This document shows, piece after piece, positions 51,018 to 59,403 of a stretch of 64,000 bases of DNA. The stretch spans positions 186,001 through 250,000 of the forward strand of contig NZ_JAKRGB010000005.1 of assembly GCF_022347725.1 (NCBI RefSeq). The letters run 5' to 3'. The DNA comes from Ruegeria sp. Ofav3-42. GTDB lineage: Bacteria; Pseudomonadota; Alphaproteobacteria; Rhodobacterales; Rhodobacteraceae. The notes below the pieces were generated by a model. It was not told where the DNA came from. It did no database searches and saw only the letters and a list, made by a program, of their open reading frames with translations. The translations under genes and the position numbers were made by a program. The first letter of the stretch is position 1, and each line of letters starts with the position of its first letter.

Positions 51018-52130
51018 ATGAGTGCAGGGGTCGGTGTAGATCTTGAAAACCTGTGGATCCGTTTCGGAGACTTTGTCGCCGTTCGGGACGCCAATGTGAA
51101 CATAAATGGGGGCGACTTCTTTTCGTTCCTCGGCCCCTCAGGCTGCGGCAAGACAACGATCCTGCGTGCGGTTTCGGGCTTTTTGGACCCCAGCGAGGGC
51201 AAAGTTCTGATCGGCGGAAACGACATGCGCGGCATCGGACCGAACAAGCGCCCAACAGCGCTGATCTTTCAGAACCTTGCGTTGTTTCCACTGATGAAAG
51301 TCTGGGAGAACATTACGTTCTCGCTTGAAATCAAAGGGGCCAGCACAGCCGAACGTCGCAAGCGCGCCGATGAGCTTTTGGACATGATCGCGCTGCCAGG
51401 GCAGGGCGACAAACTGCCGAGTGAACTATCAGGTGGTCAGCGTCAGCGTGTCGCCATCGCCCGCGCCCTGTGCGCCGAGCCTGATGTGCTGTTGCTGGAC
51501 GAGCCACTGTCGGCGCTGGACCTTAAGCTGCGTCAACACATGCGCACCGAATTGCGCGAGATCCAGCAGCGGGTCGGCATCACCTTCATTTACATCACGC
51601 ACGATCAGGGCGAGGCGCTGACCATGTCGGACAACATCGCCGTTATGCGGGCAGGGGTGATCGACCAGATCGCAGACGGCAAGACCATCTATAACGATCC
51701 GAACACTGCGTTTGCAGCGTCATTTGTTGGTGAAAACAACGTGTTCCGCGGCAAGATTAAACAAGTTATGGGTAATGAGGCGCTGATCGCAACTAACCGA
51801 TCAGGTGATCTGGTGGCACGTATCTCGACCGCCAATCAGGGCAAGCTGAAAGAGGGTGATGACGCCATGATGTTTATCCGCCCGGAAGCCTTTGCAATTG
51901 CCCCGGATGGCGCTTCAGGCGACCATTTCGTCACTGCGCGCGTCACTCATGAAGAATTCGAAGGCAACGTCTTCAACATCTTCACCGAAGGTGATGGTGG
52001 TAAAGAGATTAAGGTGTCTCTGCCGAACCTCGGCCAGTCCTTCGAGGACCACACCGGTCAGAACATCACGCTGGAATACGAGACCCGCAATGCGGTATTG
52101 GTTCCGGCTGGTGAACTGGCTGCGGAATAA
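51018..52130 (+). CDS. PotA-like ABC transporter ATPase
   Basis: A 370-residue ATP-binding subunit: Walker A GPSGCGKTT (about 40-48), signature [15 protein letters not shown] near 137-151, Walker B VLLLDEPLSALD, switch His in YITHDQGEALT, and a TOBE domain (FIRPEAFAIAPDG). GGAGATACCAAAA precedes the ATG. It drives the two permeases encoded next. Confidence 0.9.
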   Translation: MSAGVGVDLENLWIRFGDFVAVRDANVNINGGDFFSFLGPSGCGKTTILRAVSGFLDPSEGKVLIGGNDMRGIGPNKRPTALIFQNLALFPLMKVWENITFSLEIKGASTAERRKRADELLDMIALPGQGDKLPSELSGGQRQRVAIARALCAEPDVLLLDEPLSALDLKLRQHMRTELREIQQRVGITFIYITHDQGEALTMSDNIAVMRAGVIDQIADGKTIYNDPNTAFAASFVGENNVFRGKIKQVMGNEALIATNRSGDLVARISTANQGKLKEGDDAMMFIRPEAFAIAPDGASGDHFVTARVTHEEFEGNVFNIFTEGDGGKEIKVSLPNLGQSFEDHTGQNITLEYETRNAVLVPAGELAAE

Positions 52131-52142
52131 GGAGGCCAGACA

Positions 52143-53063
52143 ATGCCCGGCTTCCTGAAGGAATTCTTCAACCGCAACGGCACCGGCATGGGGCTGGCGA
52201 TCTTGGGTTTGGTCCTGTTCTGGACCATCGGCCTGATCATCCTGCCCCAGTTGTCGATGCTGGATTTTTCGTTCCGTCCGAACCTGCCGCCGCCTGAAAT
52301 TGGTGGGCCTAAGGACGTATACACTCTGGAGAACTACAAATACCTGATCTACGGCCCCGAGGGCGGAAGTCAGTCTTACAATGCTGTCGACCTGCGGGTC
52401 TTCTTCCGAACGCTGATCGCAGCGGTCTGTGTGACGATCTTCAACCTGATAATCTGCTATCCGATCGCCTATTACCTGGGTCAGTCCAAGGGCAGCCATA
52501 TCCGCATCTTTGCGATCATGTTGATCATCCCCTACTGGATCAACGAAATCCTGCGCGCCTTTGCCTTGCGGATCATCTTTGGCGAAACAGGCGTATTGAA
52601 CACTTTGTTCATGGGGCTAGGCATATTTGATACACCCTTTGACTTCATCCGCAACGACATCGCGCTCTATGCGGGCCTGGGCTACGCCTACATCCTGCTG
52701 ATGATCTTTCCGATGTATAACGTGATCGAAAGTCTGGACGGAAACCAGATCGAGGCCGCGCGTGACCTTGGTGCACCATGGTGGCGGATCCACTGGCGGG
52801 TGGTTATTCCCTACGCCAAGCCGGGCATCAGCTCGGGCTGTACGATGGTCTTCATGTTGAGTGCCGGTGCGCTGGCTGCGCCACAAATTCTGGGCGGGCC
52901 CTCGTCCCTGTGGTTCACGCAGCTGATTTATCAGCAGTTCAACGATAACAATGACTGGCCGCAGGGGGCCGCCTACGCCATTGTGCTGCTGGTGACCTGT
53001 ATCCTGTTCGTGCTGGCGGTGATGCGCCTGTTCAAGGTGAACATGGGGGATATCGGGAAATGA
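52143..53063 (+). CDS. PotB-like ABC transporter permease
   Basis: A 306-residue permease with six hydrophobic segments and the coupling loop GNQIEAARDLGAPWWRIHWRV near residue 200-220. AAGGAGG sits 7 bases upstream of the ATG. It overlaps the next permease by 4 bp. Confidence 0.9.
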   Translation: MPGFLKEFFNRNGTGMGLAILGLVLFWTIGLIILPQLSMLDFSFRPNLPPPEIGGPKDVYTLENYKYLIYGPEGGSQSYNAVDLRVFFRTLIAAVCVTIFNLIICYPIAYYLGQSKGSHIRIFAIMLIIPYWINEILRAFALRIIFGETGVLNTLFMGLGIFDTPFDFIRNDIALYAGLGYAYILLMIFPMYNVIESLDGNQIEAARDLGAPWWRIHWRVVIPYAKPGISSGCTMVFMLSAGALAAPQILGGPSSLWFTQLIYQQFNDNNDWPQGAAYAIVLLVTCILFVLAVMRLFKVNMGDIGK

Positions 53064-54325
53064 ATAATTCCTTCCTTCGTGTAAGCATCTGGGTCTATCT
53101 GGTCATCTTCTTCCTGTACCTGCTGGGGCCGTTGGTGATCATGTCGGTCACGGCGTTCAATTCTTCGGCTTTCCCGAGGATGACGCCGTGGGAATGCCTG
53201 ACCTTCCAGTGGTTCGGAGAGTTGTTTCAGGACCAACGTATCCTGAACGGCATCAAGAACTCGCTGATCATCGGAGCCGGGACGGTTGTCCTGTCGGTGG
53301 CCATGGGGCTGGCAGGCGCGCTGATGTTGACCCAGATCTGGCCTAAGCTGAGGGCAACCTATTACACCGTCATCATCGCTCCGATCCTGATCCCGGGTGT
53401 GGTTCTGGGTATCTCGACGCTGGTGTTCTGGGACCGGATCAACCGGATGCTTGGGTTAGGCGCGGACAGTTTTTTGTCAAACGGCATCTTCTTGACAGTA
53501 ATCGGCCAGTCCACCTTTATCGCCAGCTACTGCATGTTGGTGTTGGTGGCCCGTCTGCAGCGTTATGACGTCGCCCTTACCGAAGCGGCGCTCGACTTGG
53601 GTGCAACCCATGCGCAGGCATTCCGCAAGATCCTGCTGCCGTTCATGCGTCCCGCGATTGCGTCGGCGGCGGTGCTGGCGTTTCTCGCCTCGTTCGAGAA
53701 CTACAACACCACCACATTCACCTTTGGTGAATACCCGACGCTGACGATCGAACTGGCGCAGAAAGTCCGCTATGGCATCACGCCTGCAATCTCGGCCCTG
53801 GCCTTCCTCATCGTGGCATTGACGGTGTTCTTTGCTCTGCTGAATGAAGCCAAGCTGAAACGTCAGGAGTTGGTGGCAGCAGCTCGCAAGAAGGCAACGG
53901 TTGAGGAACTGGCAGGCAAGATCAAACTGCCCAGCTTCTTTTCCGGTAACATGGCGGCCGTTTTGCTCGTCGTGTTTGCCGTTGCCACGATCACCGTGGT
54001 TGGCACCGCGACGGCCTATAACCCCGGCCAGTGCATCGCCAACGTCAAAGAGCAAAAACGTCTGGAAGCCGAACAGCGCATTCAAGAGCTGCGCAAGCAG
54101 CGCGAAGAACAGCGCAAAAAGCGTGAAGCGGAAGAAGCCGAACAGGGTGGCGCACAGCAATCCGCGCCTAAGCCGTCTAACAACAGTGGCTTTGGCAATG
54201 TGTTCGCCCCGAATTCTTTGGGCGGTGATGCAGAAGAAGAGGGTTCAGATTCTGAAACTCCGCCGTCTAACAATGGCGGGTTTGGTGGGGCGTTCGACCC
54301 CAACAGCCTTCAATCTGACCAATAG
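53060..54325 (+). CDS. PotC-like ABC permease with an extra helix, coiled coil and repeated tail
   Basis: A 421-residue protein. Residues 1 to ~270 are a normal PotC-type permease (six helices; coupling loop TEAALDLGATHAQAFRKI near 174-191). About 150 residues follow that the family normally lacks: a seventh hydrophobic helix (~296-320), a highly charged coiled coil (~328-362, rich in KRLEAEQRIQELRKQREEQ-type heptads) and two near-identical repeats, PSNNSGFGNVFAPNSL (372-387) and PSNNGGFGGAFDPNSL (402-417), separated by an acidic spacer. If topology is regular, the seventh helix places this tail in the periplasm. Its function is unknown. Confidence 0.88.
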   Translation: MNNSFLRVSIWVYLVIFFLYLLGPLVIMSVTAFNSSAFPRMTPWECLTFQWFGELFQDQRILNGIKNSLIIGAGTVVLSVAMGLAGALMLTQIWPKLRATYYTVIIAPILIPGVVLGISTLVFWDRINRMLGLGADSFLSNGIFLTVIGQSTFIASYCMLVLVARLQRYDVALTEAALDLGATHAQAFRKILLPFMRPAIASAAVLAFLASFENYNTTTFTFGEYPTLTIELAQKVRYGITPAISALAFLIVALTVFFALLNEAKLKRQELVAAARKKATVEELAGKIKLPSFFSGNMAAVLLVVFAVATITVVGTATAYNPGQCIANVKEQKRLEAEQRIQELRKQREEQRKKREAEEAEQGGAQQSAPKPSNNSGFGNVFAPNSLGGDAEEEGSDSETPPSNNGGFGGAFDPNSLQSDQ

Positions 54326-54350
54326 GTCCAGTGTCTGAATAACGAAATGT

Positions 54351-54378
54351 GCCCGAAGAGGTTTACCCCTCTTCGGGC
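54351..54378 (+). terminator. Intrinsic terminator of the pot-like operon
   Basis: GCCCGAAGAGG pairs perfectly with CCTCTTCGGGC (11 bp, 6-base loop), then GTTTCTTTTTT. It starts 25 bp after the last pot-like gene. The hairpin also encodes, on the minus strand, the final residues and stop of the second GH42 gene, so the two convergent units share this sequence. Confidence 0.88.
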
Positions 54379-56282
54379 GTTTCTTTTTTCACGATCGCAA
54401 CGCCGCAGGCGTCAATGACATGACCGTTCCACGCGACCGGTTGGGCGTTGTAGTTGGTCAGGAAAGTGTGGGTAGCAGTATCGCGCCGGCGCAATCCCTC
54501 AGGCATCGGGTTCAGGGCAACTCGTGTCTCTCTCGCGGCCATTTCAATAACCCGGTCCCACAGTGCCTCATCCGGAAAACCCGCCAGATACCAAAGGCCG
54601 TTTTCGCCCATCAGAGCGGGTGTTTCATCATTAAACCTTAGCAGGACGGGAGCTGAGCCGGATATCCGATCAATCCAATGCCGCGCTGCGCCGCCCCCCT
54701 CGACCGGGCGCTGAACGTTGGGCGGCAGGGTCTCGACCAGATCGACATCGCAATTGAGATCGGTCAAACCCGGTCGACCTGTTGCCGGGATCTGGAAATC
54801 ATGTGTGATTGCACCGCTTCGCGGTCCAAGGATGACCAGATCGCCCGCTTCGGTGAGCCGATGCTCCAGATCACTGTCCAATGTCGCAAGCCCGGGGGCA
54901 AGGATGATTGCATAGCCATTGTTCGGGACGTCGGTTGGCGAAATGAAATCAACAGAGAGACCAGCCCGTCGCAGAGCCCGATAAGCAGAGAAGACCAATC
55001 TGAAATAGTCAAACCCGGTGCCCTGCGGCTGTATTGCCCATGCCCAGTCGGATGCATAGTCGAACAAGATGGCGACCTGTGCCGCTGTCTGAACCACTTC
55101 ACCGAGGTCTGCCAGCGCGTCAGCTGTCTGTTTCGCCTCGGTCAACCCAGGGGCCGGACGGTTGTTCGGTGTCAACAAACCCGCATGCATTTGCTCTTGC
55201 CCGAAAGGCGCTTGCCTCCAGCGAAAATAACTGACGACCTCGGCCCCATGCGCCACGGCCTCAAGCGACCAAAGCCGCACCATGCCGGGTAGGGGGGCCG
55301 GATTATAAGGCGCCCAGTTCACCGGGCCGGGTTGCTGTTCCATCACCCACCAACGTCCACGGCCGACTGCGCGGTACAGGTCATGATGAAAGGCCTGCAT
55401 GTCCGGGTCGCCCTGTTGCAGGAAGGCAGTTTTGTGTGCCTCGTCAGCTTCCAGCCGGTCGGACAGGAACCCGATCGGATAGCTGTCCCATGTGGCGACA
55501 TCCAGATCCTTGCCGACTTTGAAATGGTCGAAATCCAGAATCCGCCCCATGTAGTTGTGCAACAGCGGTGCATCCGTCAAAGGGCGCAGCACATCCACCT
55601 GAGCCTTGTTGAAAACAGCCACCTGATCCGAGCTGAACCGCCGGAACGCCAGCACATGCGCCGGGTTGGGTTCGGTCACTGTCAGGTTGGGTAAATCGAT
55701 CTGGTCGAAATCGCCGTATTCCATTGACCAGAATATGTTGCCCCAAGCCTCGTTCAGCGCGTCAATAGTGCTGTATTGGTCCTTCAGCCAAAGTTGAAAG
55801 GCGCGCAGAGCAGAGGGGCTGTAGCTGACTGTGGTGTCGTGACATCCATATTCATTGTCGATCTGCCAAGCGGCGACATGAGGGTTTCGTCCATAGCGTT
55901 CACCCATGATCCGGGCAATGCGGACGGATTGCTCGATATAGCCCGGATGGCTAAAGCAATAATGCCTGCGCGACCCGAATTTGCGGGCGTTGCCCAAGGC
56001 GTCCACTGCCAACATGTCTGGATGCTTTTCGATCATCCAGCGCGGGGGTGTCGCTGTTGGGGTCCCTAAGACCACTTTCAGACCGGCGTCACCCAGCGTT
56101 TCAATCGCACGGTCCAGCCAGTCAAAATGCAAATCGCCGGGAACGCGCTCCATCCGGCTCCATGCGAACTCGCCGATCCGAACCCAGGTCAGCCCTGTTT
56201 CGACCATAAGAGCTGCGTCTTCGGCCCATTTGGCTTCGGGCCAATGTTCCGGGTAATAGCAAACGCCAAGTTCTGGTTTCAT
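54363..56282 (-). CDS. Beta-galactosidase, GH42 (second of two)
   Basis: A 639-residue GH42 enzyme, paralogous to the one ending at 49629. It starts MKPELGVCYYPEHWPEAKW, with acid/base Glu in WQIDNEYGCHDT and nucleophile Glu in WVMEQQPGPVNW. The frame is open upstream to 56519, but ATG 56282 matches the family N-terminus and overlaps the SMP-30 stop (ATGA). No signal peptide. As the last gene of the galactose catabolic operon it would release galactose from beta-galactosides for the oxidative pathway encoded upstream. Confidence 0.92.
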   Translation of the reverse strand: MKPELGVCYYPEHWPEAKWAEDAALMVETGLTWVRIGEFAWSRMERVPGDLHFDWLDRAIETLGDAGLKVVLGTPTATPPRWMIEKHPDMLAVDALGNARKFGSRRHYCFSHPGYIEQSVRIARIMGERYGRNPHVAAWQIDNEYGCHDTTVSYSPSALRAFQLWLKDQYSTIDALNEAWGNIFWSMEYGDFDQIDLPNLTVTEPNPAHVLAFRRFSSDQVAVFNKAQVDVLRPLTDAPLLHNYMGRILDFDHFKVGKDLDVATWDSYPIGFLSDRLEADEAHKTAFLQQGDPDMQAFHHDLYRAVGRGRWWVMEQQPGPVNWAPYNPAPLPGMVRLWSLEAVAHGAEVVSYFRWRQAPFGQEQMHAGLLTPNNRPAPGLTEAKQTADALADLGEVVQTAAQVAILFDYASDWAWAIQPQGTGFDYFRLVFSAYRALRRAGLSVDFISPTDVPNNGYAIILAPGLATLDSDLEHRLTEAGDLVILGPRSGAITHDFQIPATGRPGLTDLNCDVDLVETLPPNVQRPVEGGGAARHWIDRISGSAPVLLRFNDETPALMGENGLWYLAGFPDEALWDRVIEMAARETRVALNPMPEGLRRRDTATHTFLTNYNAQPVAWNGHVIDACGVAIVKKETPEEG

Positions 56283-57139
56283 AGAAGGACTCTGTGTTCC
56301 GATTGACCCTTGCTGACGCCCATGGCGGCAAAGGTCATGCCGTTGGTTGGTTGGGTTCTTAATGCATCGGCATCCAGACCTTCGCGAGCCGTAGTGCAGA
56401 ACAAGGTTGTCAGATCTTCTCCGCCGAACGCAGGGCATGAGGTGTGCGCGGCCTGAAAGGGTACCGCCCGCAGAAACCGACCATTCGGATCGTATGCGGC
56501 AACGCGGTTGGCGCCCCATTGGGCTATCCAGACGTTGCCTTCAGCATCAACAACCGCGCCATCGGGATAAAGTCCATCGTCTCGCAAATCGAGAAATACA
56601 GTGCTTTCGCCTTCAGGCCAGCCAGAGTCCGGGTCAAGAGACCAGCGCATAACCTGTTGCGTGACCGTGTCCGCATAAAATGCGCAGGATCGATCCGGTG
56701 CAAAACAGATTGCGTTCGAAATTGTGACATCCGGCACCAACTGGCGCAGCTCTCCTTTCCAGAACCGGTAGATCGCGCCTGCCTTGTGTTCCGCGTTCTT
56801 GCCCATCGTTCCGATCCAGAACCCGCCCCAAGGGTCTGCGCGCCCGTCGTTGGATCGCGTAACAGGGTTGTCCAACTCAAGCGGAACGATCAGGTCTTTT
56901 TGGCCGCTAACCAACCCAAAGCGCCAAAGCCCGGTTTCAGAGGCCATCAACAACGTATCGCGGTCCACCCAACCAGCGGCCGAGACATGCTCGGAAAACT
57001 GCCAACTGTGCTGTTCGCCTGCGTCTTGCGTCATTAGGCGCTTGTTGGCGATGTCAAACCAGAGCAACTGTCGCCGTTCCGGATGCCACAATGGACCTTC
57101 GCCAAGCTCGCATGGACGGTCGTCAAAAACAGAACTCAT
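56279..57139 (-). CDS. SMP-30/gluconolactonase-family sugar lactonase
   Basis: A 286-residue six-bladed propeller protein. Family marks: CELGEGPLWHPERRQLLWFDI at the start (metal Glu), RSNDGRADPWGGFWIGTM (Asn/Asp) and YPDGAVVDAEGNVWIAQWG (Asp). It hydrolyses aldonolactones; in this operon D-galactono-lactone made by the dehydrogenase is the likely substrate. Overlaps both neighbours by 4 bp. Confidence 0.88.
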   Translation of the reverse strand: MSSVFDDRPCELGEGPLWHPERRQLLWFDIANKRLMTQDAGEQHSWQFSEHVSAAGWVDRDTLLMASETGLWRFGLVSGQKDLIVPLELDNPVTRSNDGRADPWGGFWIGTMGKNAEHKAGAIYRFWKGELRQLVPDVTISNAICFAPDRSCAFYADTVTQQVMRWSLDPDSGWPEGESTVFLDLRDDGLYPDGAVVDAEGNVWIAQWGANRVAAYDPNGRFLRAVPFQAAHTSCPAFGGEDLTTLFCTTAREGLDADALRTQPTNGMTFAAMGVSKGQSEHRVLL

Positions 57140-57741
57140 CCAGCGGCCTCATCGTAGGCTGCGATGATCCGATTTGCCCGATCCGCAACATCAGCAACGG
57201 CCATTCCAGGTTTGAACAGCGCCGATCCGATGCCGAAACCATCGGCGCCGGCCTCGATCCACTCGGCGAAGTTTTCCGGACCCGCGCCGCCGACCGCGTA
57301 AACAAGAGTTCCGGTTGGCAGCACCGGCCGTAAAGCGGCTAAACCGGTCGGGCCGGCCATGACGCCAGGAAACAACTTCAACCCAGTAGCACCAGCCTTG
57401 AGAGCGGCAAACGCCTCGGTTGGAGTATAGACGCCGGGCCAGCTCTGCATATTCATTGCGACAGAGCGACGGATCACATCGGTGTCGCAGTTTGGGGAAA
57501 CGATCAGTTTACCACCGACGCCCGCAACCGCCTCAACCTGTTCGGGAGTCAGTACAGTGCCGGCACCGATAAGGGCTTGGTCGCCAAATTCTGTGGCCAA
57601 CAAAGCAATGCTGTCCAACGGGTCGGGAGAGTTCAGAGGTACCTCGATTTTATCAATGCCTGCGTTGATCAGGGCGCGGCCCACGTCCACGGTCTCGGAA
57701 GAGTGCAGGCCGCGCAAAATTGCAATGATAGGGCGATTCAT
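57136..57741 (-). CDS. dgoA: 2-dehydro-3-deoxy-6-phosphogalactonate aldolase
   Basis: A 201-residue KDPG/KDPGal-type class I aldolase. Glu33 lies in KIEVPLNSP, and the Schiff-base Lys122 in GATGLKLFPG. It splits KDPGal into pyruvate and glyceraldehyde-3-phosphate. ATG 57741 (MNRPIIAILRG) is the right start: it overlaps the dgoK stop by 4 bp, while the longer frame only adds codons from inside dgoK. The assignment to the galacto rather than gluco enzyme comes from IEVPLNSP and the neighbouring kinase. Confidence 0.92.
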   Translation of the reverse strand: MNRPIIAILRGLHSSETVDVGRALINAGIDKIEVPLNSPDPLDSIALLATEFGDQALIGAGTVLTPEQVEAVAGVGGKLIVSPNCDTDVIRRSVAMNMQSWPGVYTPTEAFAALKAGATGLKLFPGVMAGPTGLAALRPVLPTGTLVYAVGGAGPENFAEWIEAGADGFGIGSALFKPGMAVADVADRANRIIAAYDEAAG

Positions 57742-58631
57742 ACGGTTTGCCTCGTTAGGTTCCGGGCCTGCGAAAGACCAGCCAAGGTGCATTGCGTGGC
57801 ATTTGCAGTTTCCACGAAGGCCCCCTGAAGTTGCAGCGCGCCGGCATAGATTTGGGAGATACCGTCAGCCCCGATAATCGCCAGTTGCTGCCCCAGCCAA
57901 TAGGGGCGCGTTGCGGCCAATTCCGCACCAATCAATAGCCCCGACAATCGGGACCGGGCGGTTGCCTTGTTCTGATTGTGCAGCAAATCTGCAGCGCGCA
58001 GGCCAAACAGGCGCGCGGCCAATTGCTCGGGCTTCGACAGCGTATCAGCGGCGGCTTCGGCAAAAGCGGCCTCATCCCAACCGTCGCCGACCGAGTGTTT
58101 CAATACCGATTGCTTGCTCAGAAGCTCAAACATCTCGCCGGTCATGAAGGTTCGAAAACTCACGATTTCTCCGGCGCTGACCTGAACCCATTTCGTGTGG
58201 GTCCCGGGCAGGCAGATGACGCCGTCCCAGTTCTGATGGTTTGCCAGAAATCCGGCTATTTGGGTTTCCTCACCGCGCATGACATCCGGCGGCGCGTTCT
58301 GTTTCAGACCAGGAACTACAAATGCCCGTATACGAGCATCGGTATTCGGCACGCGAATTGGTGCTACCGGAACCGGGGCGGAGGGAACGGCCGAGTACGG
58401 CGCCTCAACCCAACCTTGCCGCGCGCCGACCATGCCACAGGCTACAACGTCAACGGGATCGGCACCCAACCAGTTTTCTATCATTTCCAGCAATGACGAT
58501 TGAAATTCATCTTTTCTGAGCCGCGCCATACCACGGTCAGACTGGGCCTGAGCCATGATCGTTTCCCCCTGCATCGCCCAGACGCGCAGATGAGATGTTC
58601 CCCAGTCGACAGCAATCCACTCTGCACTCAT
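57738..58631 (-). CDS. dgoK: 2-dehydro-3-deoxygalactonokinase
   Basis: A 297-residue DgoK-family kinase: N-terminal WIAVDWGTSHLRVWAM (phosphate loop), MRGEETQIAGFL near residue 120 and LPGTHTKWVQV near 140. It phosphorylates 2-keto-3-deoxy-galactonate for the aldolase encoded next. Follows the SDR gene by 4 bp. Confidence 0.92.
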   Translation of the reverse strand: MSAEWIAVDWGTSHLRVWAMQGETIMAQAQSDRGMARLRKDEFQSSLLEMIENWLGADPVDVVACGMVGARQGWVEAPYSAVPSAPVPVAPIRVPNTDARIRAFVVPGLKQNAPPDVMRGEETQIAGFLANHQNWDGVICLPGTHTKWVQVSAGEIVSFRTFMTGEMFELLSKQSVLKHSVGDGWDEAAFAEAAADTLSKPEQLAARLFGLRAADLLHNQNKATARSRLSGLLIGAELAATRPYWLGQQLAIIGADGISQIYAGALQLQGAFVETANATQCTLAGLSQARNLTRQTV

Positions 58632-58635
58632 GGCT

Positions 58636-59403
58636 TCACCCCGTTACTACGACGCCGCCATCCACTGCCGTGCACTGGCCGGTCATCGCACGGCTGGCAT
58701 CGGAGGCAAGGAACAAGGTCGGCGCAATCATGTCTTCGGGCGTCAGATGTTCTTTTAGGCATTGACGGTCCATATGCGCAGCCAGATCCTCGGGCGTGGC
58801 CCACATGTCCAACTGCTTTTGAGTTAAAACCCATCCTGGGGCCAATGCATTCACTCGGATTTTTTTTGGCCCCAACTCACGCGCCAGCGAACGGGTCATT
58901 CCGGTAATCCCGGCATTTGATGTCGTGTAGATAGGATAGCCAGAGTTGCCCATCATATAGCTGATCGAGCTGAAATTGACGATTGAGCCGCCCCTGCCTT
59001 CCATTTGGCGCGCTGCCTCCTGACAGGCAAAGTAATAGGCTTTCAGGTTCACCTCGATCATCCAATCCCAGAATTCCGGCGTCGTTTCCTCTAGCGAGTG
59101 ACGCTTGTCGTTGGCTGCGTTGTTGATCAGAACGTTTAGGGGTCCATGTGCCGCGGCCGCTTTTTGCATCGTTGCATGCAGCAATTCCGTATCCGTCATG
59201 TCGCCCTGCATGAACAAAGGCGCGCGCCCGTGTTTGTCGCGCATCTCGTCGACGAACCCGCTGGCGTCCGAGCGGCCAATGAAGGCTACATTGGCGCCCT
59301 GCGCCAGAAATCCGTCTGTAAGCGCAGCACCAACACCGGACCCGCCGCCGGTTATATAGACCGAAGCGCCGTTCAAATCGTGAAAAGTGGCTGGTTGATC
59401 CAT
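58636..59403 (-). CDS. SDR-family sugar dehydrogenase, probable D-galactose 1-dehydrogenase
   Basis: A 255-residue short-chain dehydrogenase. The cofactor motif TGGGSGVG lies at 19-26, NNAAN at 94-98, and the active-site Ser146 and Tyr159 are present. Where the catalytic Lys of YxxxK is expected, the sequence reads YTTSN, so residue 163 is Asn (codon AAT). The operon otherwise lacks an enzyme to oxidise galactose to its lactone, which makes this the candidate. It starts on the last base of the dehydratase stop (TGATG). Activity is uncertain because of Asn163. Confidence 0.82.
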   Translation of the reverse strand: MDQPATFHDLNGASVYITGGGSGVGAALTDGFLAQGANVAFIGRSDASGFVDEMRDKHGRAPLFMQGDMTDTELLHATMQKAAAAHGPLNVLINNAANDKRHSLEETTPEFWDWMIEVNLKAYYFACQEAARQMEGRGGSIVNFSSISYMMGNSGYPIYTTSNAGITGMTRSLARELGPKKIRVNALAPGWVLTQKQLDMWATPEDLAAHMDRQCLKEHLTPEDMIAPTLFLASDASRAMTGQCTAVDGGVVVTG

